DNA from: JAYRWN01 sp041917975 | GTDB taxonomy: Bacteria; Bacteroidota; Bacteroidia; Chitinophagales; Saprospiraceae | Assembly (NCBI GenBank): GCA_041917975.1 | Contig: JAYRWN010000183.1 | Span: 1 to 20,811, forward strand | Reading direction: 5' to 3' | Length of the DNA stretch: 20,811 nt | Part shown: positions 17,338 to 20,811 of the stretch, piece after piece | Layout: the number at the start of each line of letters is the position of its first letter | How positions within the stretch are numbered: the stretch's first letter is position 1 | Position numbers and translations under genes: made by a program | The notes under the pieces: generated by a model | What the model saw: the letters and a program-made list of their open reading frames with translations, nothing else | The model's database searches: none | Told to the model about the DNA's origin: nothing

Positions 17338-17343
17338 CGCTAT

Positions 17344-17868
17344 TTAATTTTTATCGTATTGAACGTTTTTTAAAACTTCCCAGACACTATTGTTGGTGAC
17401 TGGAGGGACTTTTTGTTTTTTAATCATTTTCAAGACATCGCGATTACAGGGTGGTACGGCTTCTTCTTCACAAGCATACTTTTTAATGATGGGAATAGCC
17501 AACCCGATAGATTCGTAAATATGATCTGCGACATTAATAACAGGCGTTTGCGGAGGAATAAAAAAAATTTCATCATCTTTTTCATCTCGTGTACTATACC
17601 TGTATAAGAAGGTTTGAGTAGCTTCCAAGGGAAGACGAATGCCCGCCAGGCACCGGTCACAATTCGTGTCCATATACCCATGAGCTTCGATCATCACGGT
17701 CAGCCCATCATGCCTTTTGTCCACTTCCACGAAAACCTCAAACTGACCTTTTTCCAGCGGAGAAGATGGGAACAACCCAAAAAACTCCTGGTCAATTTGG
17801 TACGTAAAATGGTGCAATCCTGAGCCAAAACCAGCCACTGGCAAATCATAAATACTTCGCGACTCCAT
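17344..17868 (-). CDS. yceD: DUF177 (YceD-family) protein, 23S rRNA accumulation factor
   Basis: The 174-residue protein of the YceD/DUF177 family, linked in E. coli and plants to 23S rRNA accumulation and ribosome assembly, is identified by the CDRCLAGI block, the acidic DEIFFIPP segment, IYESIGLAIPI and a C-terminal CNRD. Its place directly upstream of rpmF is near-universal for the family. The start is set at 17868 (MESRSIYDLPV). The frame stays open to 17982, but that stretch contains a textbook promoter (17890-17919) and is not family-like. Confidence 0.87.
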   Translation of the reverse strand: MESRSIYDLPVAGFGSGLHHFTYQIDQEFFGLFPSSPLEKGQFEVFVEVDKRHDGLTVMIEAHGYMDTNCDRCLAGIRLPLEATQTFLYRYSTRDEKDDEIFFIPPQTPVINVADHIYESIGLAIPIIKKYACEEEAVPPCNRDVLKMIKKQKVPPVTNNSVWEVLKNVQYDKN

Positions 17869-17889
17869 GCCAAAGAACAAAAAGGATGG

Positions 17890-17919
17890 CAAAGATATAT
17901 ACTTTTCTACACTTTGCAA
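17890..17919 (-). promoter_or_regulatory. Strong consensus promoter for yceD-rpmF
   Basis: The minus strand has TTG (17919-17917), exactly 19 nt, then TATCTTTG (17897-17890): a perfect Bacteroidota TTG-N19-TAnnTTTG promoter. It predicts a leader of under 20 nt to the ATG at 17868 and so fixes that start over the upstream in-frame ATG. Confidence 0.75.
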
Positions 17920-18126
17920 CACTATATTAAATAATATTTTTGGTAGTCCGACCCACCAATGGCGCGAGTTTTGCTCATGCAAAGATTCAGTGAACCAACC
18001 AATCCGTCTTACGCTTTTTGGCGTCTCGAATTTATACTTATATATTGTTTTTAATTAGAACGGTAATTTTATGCATTTTTTTAAGGTTTTGGTAGGCATT
18101 AATTTTTACTTTGAGGGTCGATAACT

Positions 18127-18134
18127 TATTTTTG
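18127..18134 (+). promoter_or_regulatory. -7 element for the OmpA-domain lipoprotein gene
   Basis: TATTTTTG fully matches TAnnTTTG, about 30 nt of leader before the ATG at 18171. A TTTG at 18110-18113 is only 13 nt upstream, closer than the usual 19. Confidence 0.5.
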
Positions 18135-18170
18135 TCAAACAATTTCATAAAATTCAAAAATATATCATAG

Positions 18171-18962
18171 ATGAAAAATCCAAGCTTAAAAATGATGTAC
18201 GCCATGGTAGCTGTGATGCTGCTTGCTTCCTGCGTCACAAACAAAAAGTTCGCTGCCTTGCAACAAGAAAAAGATGCTCTTGCCAATAGTCTGGCCAATA
18301 TTGAGAAAAAAGTTAAAATGTTGGAAGAGGATAACACCAAACTAACCTCCGACAAGAACCAGCTCAATCAAAGCATGAATGATGTTAAATCCCAACTTTC
18401 CAGCACGCAATCCAAACTGATGACGGTTGAAAAAAATGAACAGCAAATAAAGGGAGAGATTAATGAAATGCGTTCTGAGCTCAGCAGCGCATTTTCTTCC
18501 GTAGAAAGTGCAGTTGGCTCTTCTAATAGCCGCATCAAAGAGTTGGAGAACATGCTGTATGTGGACATGGGTGATGCGATTAATTTTCAGACGGGCCAAG
18601 CCAAAATAAGCCCTGATGATAAAGAAGTTCTGAATAAAATAGCTGCTATGTTAAAAGCAAATCCCAGCCTGCACTTCATCGTCGAAGGTCATGCTGACAA
18701 GCGTCCTATTTCTACAGCCCGTTTTAAGGATAATTGGGATCTCAGTGCTGCCCGTAGCATAGAAGTGGTGCGTAAATTGATCAGTTTGGGGGTAGATCCG
18801 CACCAACTGACGGCTGCCGGAAGAGCTGAATTCTTACCAAGTGAAGATGGCAGTTCCAAAGAAGCCTATGCGAAAAACCGCCGTACAGAAATCATCGTGG
18901 TGCCAAACATTGGCAAATTGTATGAAATGCATCAAAAGAATAAGACTACGCCGCGTAGTTAA
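18171..18962 (+). CDS. OmpA-family lipoprotein with long coiled coil
   Basis: The 263-residue protein is built as lipoprotein signal peptide (lipobox LASC, Cys21), a coiled-coil region (about 25-130, Lys/Glu/Gln/Leu-rich heptads) and a C-terminal OmpA/MotB-type peptidoglycan-binding domain (about 132-250). The OmpA domain shows INFQTGQAKIS, FIVEGHADKRP, WDLSAARSIEVVR, LTAAGRAEFLP and KNRRTEIIV. The Asp of HADKRP and Arg of NRRTEI are the expected diaminopimelate-binding residues. It likely tethers the outer membrane to peptidoglycan, with the coiled coil as a periplasmic spacer. It is a single-gene unit ending in a strong terminator. Confidence 0.92.
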   Translation: MKNPSLKMMYAMVAVMLLASCVTNKKFAALQQEKDALANSLANIEKKVKMLEEDNTKLTSDKNQLNQSMNDVKSQLSSTQSKLMTVEKNEQQIKGEINEMRSELSSAFSSVESAVGSSNSRIKELENMLYVDMGDAINFQTGQAKISPDDKEVLNKIAAMLKANPSLHFIVEGHADKRPISTARFKDNWDLSAARSIEVVRKLISLGVDPHQLTAAGRAEFLPSEDGSSKEAYAKNRRTEIIVVPNIGKLYEMHQKNKTTPRS

Positions 18963-18975
18963 CAGAAAATTTATA

Positions 18976-20007
18976 TTAATATCGAATAGCGTCGGTCAAC
19001 ACCGACGCTATTTTTTTTGCCTCAAACCGGTCAAATTGAAAAGTATGGAGCGAATCAGGGCTTCGGGTCTCGGAAGCTTTTTGATACTGCCGGTCATAAT
19101 ACGCCAAAATCTCTTGCAGCCAACCATGAGCATCGTCTTGTTCGAGAGCTCTAATGGCCTGACGACAACGTTCTGTGCCTAACTTGGATTCAATTTTTTT
19201 TGTGCAAGCAACCAAATCTTCCTGGTTAAAAACCCCATACTCTGCCCATATACGGTCCATCCTTTCTGCCAACGGAAGATCAACTTCGTACACCTGACTG
19301 CTGCGCAGGGTGTCATATATCTTTGGCGGCAATTTTAGCTTACCAATCAGTCGGCTTTCGTTTTCCATCCACACCGACTGACCGGGAATCAAGCCCTGCA
19401 AGGACCAGGCTAATGCATTTTCAAAACTCTCTTGAGAAGGCTGATCACCTAAACCCAAAGCCCCAAAAGCTGACCCGCGATGATTCGCCAAATGTTCTAA
19501 ATCTATCACCTGTGCTCCTGTGGCTTTCAGTTCCTCCAATAATTCTGTTTTACCTGCACCGGTTTTACCACCCAAAACCTTCACCGGTGGAAGGTCGGCG
19601 GAAAGAAGATTTAAGACCCAATGCCTGAAAGATTTATAGCCGCCACGGAGAAGGGTTACCTCAAATCCAGCTACACCGAGTACCCAGGCGAGAATCTGTG
19701 AACGCATGCCTCCACGCCAACAATACAAGGCCACTCGCCGATGAGGCGCTGAAGCCAAGGCTCGCTCAATGTGTTGTGCAAAAAGTGGACCGGCCAGCTT
19801 GAATCCAAGAATGATAGCGGCTTCCTTACCTCGTTGCTTATACTCCGTACCTACTTGAGCACGGTGGTCATCAGTTAACAAAGGTAAATTATGCGCGCCG
19901 GGAATGGAAGCGTGACGAAATTCACTGGGACTGCGTGCATCCAAAAGCACGACATCCTGCATAGATATACAAGTCAGAAATGGCTCAATATCCAGAGTTC
20001 TGGACAT
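18976..20007 (-). CDS. mnmH: tRNA 2-selenouridine synthase
   Basis: The 343-residue enzyme converts 2-thiouridine to 2-selenouridine at tRNA wobble position 34 via a geranylated intermediate, using selenophosphate. An N-terminal rhodanese domain (about 1-130) carries the catalytic Cys96 in YCWRGGMRS. A P-loop GGKTGAGKT (146-154) starts the C-terminal nucleotide-binding domain. Length and order are as in E. coli MnmH. It begins 27 nt after the Thx gene and is probably in the same transcript. Its last codons (KKIASVLTDAIRY) overlap the intrinsic terminator of the convergent lipoprotein gene. selD is not in the window. Confidence 0.92.
   Translation of the reverse strand: MSRTLDIEPFLTCISMQDVVLLDARSPSEFRHASIPGAHNLPLLTDDHRAQVGTEYKQRGKEAAIILGFKLAGPLFAQHIERALASAPHRRVALYCWRGGMRSQILAWVLGVAGFEVTLLRGGYKSFRHWVLNLLSADLPPVKVLGGKTGAGKTELLEELKATGAQVIDLEHLANHRGSAFGALGLGDQPSQESFENALAWSLQGLIPGQSVWMENESRLIGKLKLPPKIYDTLRSSQVYEVDLPLAERMDRIWAEYGVFNQEDLVACTKKIESKLGTERCRQAIRALEQDDAHGWLQEILAYYDRQYQKASETRSPDSLHTFQFDRFEAKKIASVLTDAIRY
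18987..19018 (+). terminator. Strong intrinsic terminator of the OmpA-domain lipoprotein gene, inside mnmH
   Basis: TAGCGTCGGT-CAAC-ACCGACGCTA is a perfect 10-bp GC-rich stem with a 4-nt loop, followed by eight T (19011-19018), 25 nt after the stop codon at 18962. On the other strand the same bases encode residues of the C-terminus of MnmH. Confidence 0.92.
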
Positions 20008-20034
20008 ACCTGTCTGAGATTAACTCAGTCCGGT

Positions 20035-20148
20035 TTAAGCCTGATGGTTAGTCTCCGGAACGGGATGATTAGTCTTATGGGATCTTTTTTTACCATATGA
20101 TCCTCTCCAGATCTTGCCTTTGGTGGAACGAACATCTCCTTTACCCAT
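20035..20148 (-). CDS. 30S ribosomal protein Thx (bTHX)
   Basis: This 37-residue gene was found by translating the minus strand: it begins MGKGDVRSTKGKIW, continues RGSYGKKRSHK and ends NHQA. MGKGD..S.KGKI..GSYGK.R is the signature of the small basic THX peptide that fits in the head of the 30S subunit in Thermus and is common in Bacteroidota. It lies 27 nt upstream of mnmH on the same strand. A -7 box (20174-20181) precedes it with a leader of about 20 nt. Confidence 0.9.
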   Translation of the reverse strand: MGKGDVRSTKGKIWRGSYGKKRSHKTNHPVPETNHQA

Positions 20149-20173
20149 GGATACAATTTATAAAAATGAGGGG

Positions 20174-20181
20174 CAAAACTA
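20174..20181 (-). promoter_or_regulatory. -7 element for thx-mnmH
   Basis: The minus strand reads TAGTTTTG, a full TAnnTTTG match about 25 nt before the Thx ATG. No clear -33 TTG; the upstream space is occupied by the terminator-like hairpin of the preceding gene. Confidence 0.5.
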
Positions 20182-20198
20182 ATCAGATTTTCCGATTA
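20180..20198 (-). terminator. Terminator-like hairpin after the T9SS protein gene
   Basis: On the minus strand TAATC-G-GA-AAA-TC-T-GATTA forms a 7-bp stem with one mismatch, followed by GTTTTG. It lies 13 nt past the stop codon at 20211 and abuts the thx -7 box. The stem is AT-rich, so it would be weak. Confidence 0.4.
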
Positions 20199-20210
20199 AC
20201 GCTACTATTA

Positions 20211-20811
20211 TTAACGTCCTATCTGAAATTTTTTCATTATGGTTATTCCCTGGCGACTACCCCTTAAGACATATAATCCCGTTGGCCAACGTTGCGAATT
20301 TACCTGGTGGGTCACTTCGGTAACTATCTGCCGATGTATAAGCTGACCATGCAGATTATAGATATCCAGTTGAGCACCCAGCAAGGCATCAGGAAAATGA
20401 ATATTCACCACATCCAAAGCAGGATTAGGGTAAACCCTGGTCTGGTGAGAAAGGTGGACATTAATGATGGTGGTGGAAATCAGCGATAGGGTATCCTGAA
20501 TAATACAACCACGCCCATCAGACACCCGGATCGAATAGTGACCTGATGATGCGCCCAATAAATTACGTGACGAATCCACTAATTCGCCATCTTTAAACCA
20601 TTGGTAGGTTAAATCACCAAGACCACCGCTAGCTGTGATAAAAATTTCACTGACTGTGTCGCCGATGATGCTGTCAATGGTTAACATAAATCCGGAACAG
20701 TCTATGTCAGCCACAGTTGTTGTTCCGGAAGTCATACATCCGTTCGCATCTGTAAGAGTGACGCTATAGATCCCCGGAGTCAAACCCAAGAGCGTGTCTT
20801 CGGTAGCTTCG
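20211..20811 (-). CDS. C-terminus of a T9SS-secreted protein with SprB-like repeat; partial at right edge
   Basis: The frame is open to the window edge, so the true start is outside. About 200 residues are visible. The first part is an SprB-repeat-like unit (LTPGIYSVTLTDANGC). A second Ig-like unit follows (GGLGDLTYQWFKDG ... GHYSIRVSDGRGC), then a T9SS type A sorting domain (YPNPALDVVNIHF ... GLYVLRG ... MKKFQIGR). SprB-type repeats occur in large gliding adhesins and other surface proteins of Bacteroidota. The product is a surface or extracellular protein of unknown specific role. Confidence 0.85.
   Translation of the reverse strand, partial: EATEDTLLGLTPGIYSVTLTDANGCMTSGTTTVADIDCSGFMLTIDSIIGDTVSEIFITASGGLGDLTYQWFKDGELVDSSRNLLGASSGHYSIRVSDGRGCIIQDTLSLISTTIINVHLSHQTRVYPNPALDVVNIHFPDALLGAQLDIYNLHGQLIHRQIVTEVTHQVNSQRWPTGLYVLRGSRQGITIMKKFQIGR

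Larger units (their letters stand above)
17869..18170. other. Divergent regulatory region, yceD / OmpA-domain lipoprotein
   Basis: No gene seen. It contains the yceD promoter (minus) and a -7 element for the lipoprotein (plus). The rest is AT-rich without clear structure. Confidence 0.5.

Noticed and set aside
17869..17982. Upstream N-terminal extension of yceD
   Set aside because: It contains a perfect promoter and is not family-like.
1..20811. CRISPR arrays, insertion sequences, tRNA or rRNA genes
   Set aside because: I looked for regularly spaced repeats, transposase motifs and conserved RNA blocks on both strands and saw none.

Overview
The window looks like a chromosomal segment of a Bacteroidota bacterium, most likely Saprospiria (Saprospiraceae and relatives). 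The grounds are: several large secreted proteins with type IX secretion (T9SS) type A C-terminal sorting domains; very long Cys/Trp-rich HYR-like proteins with dockerin-like and cohesin-like modules; the Bacteroidota form of ribosomal protein L32; a tiny Thx ribosomal protein gene; and repeated TAnnTTTG -7 promoter elements. I see no mobile element, CRISPR array, tRNA or rRNA.

Layout. Positions 1-8926 (minus strand) hold two tandem paralogous giant secreted proteins. The first runs off the left edge and carries a single-base frameshift near 990. The second is intact (1938 residues) and ends in dockerin-like, cohesin-like and T9SS modules. A roughly 0.9 kb AT-rich spacer separates them. Positions 9498-11161 (minus) hold a probable two-gene operon: a lipoprotein-type glycosylasparaginase followed by a LuxR-type regulator whose receiver has Glu in place of the phospho-acceptor Asp. 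A divergent LpxL/HtrB-like acyltransferase (11209-12075, plus) converges on a T9SS-secreted animal-haem-peroxidase homologue (12085-13956, minus). That homologue has lost the distal His, the catalytic Arg and the proximal His. An APC amino acid permease (14307-15641, plus) meets trpS (15638-16636, minus) stop codon on stop codon.

Positions 15638-17868 (minus) form a housekeeping block: yceD/DUF177-rpmF, then ridA-trpS. A lipoprotein with a coiled coil and an OmpA domain (18171-18962, plus) ends in a strong intrinsic terminator that lies inside the 3' coding end of mnmH (18976-20007, minus). Upstream of mnmH is the 37-residue Thx gene (20035-20148). The right edge is the C-terminus of another T9SS-secreted protein.

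Functionally the window mixes envelope/secretome genes with translation genes (L32, YceD, Thx, TrpS, MnmH). The most notable observations are the degenerate 'pseudo-peroxidase', the one-base frameshift that can be placed by comparison with the neighbouring paralogue, the phosphomimetic-like regulator, and seven promoter-like -7 elements in front of genes.
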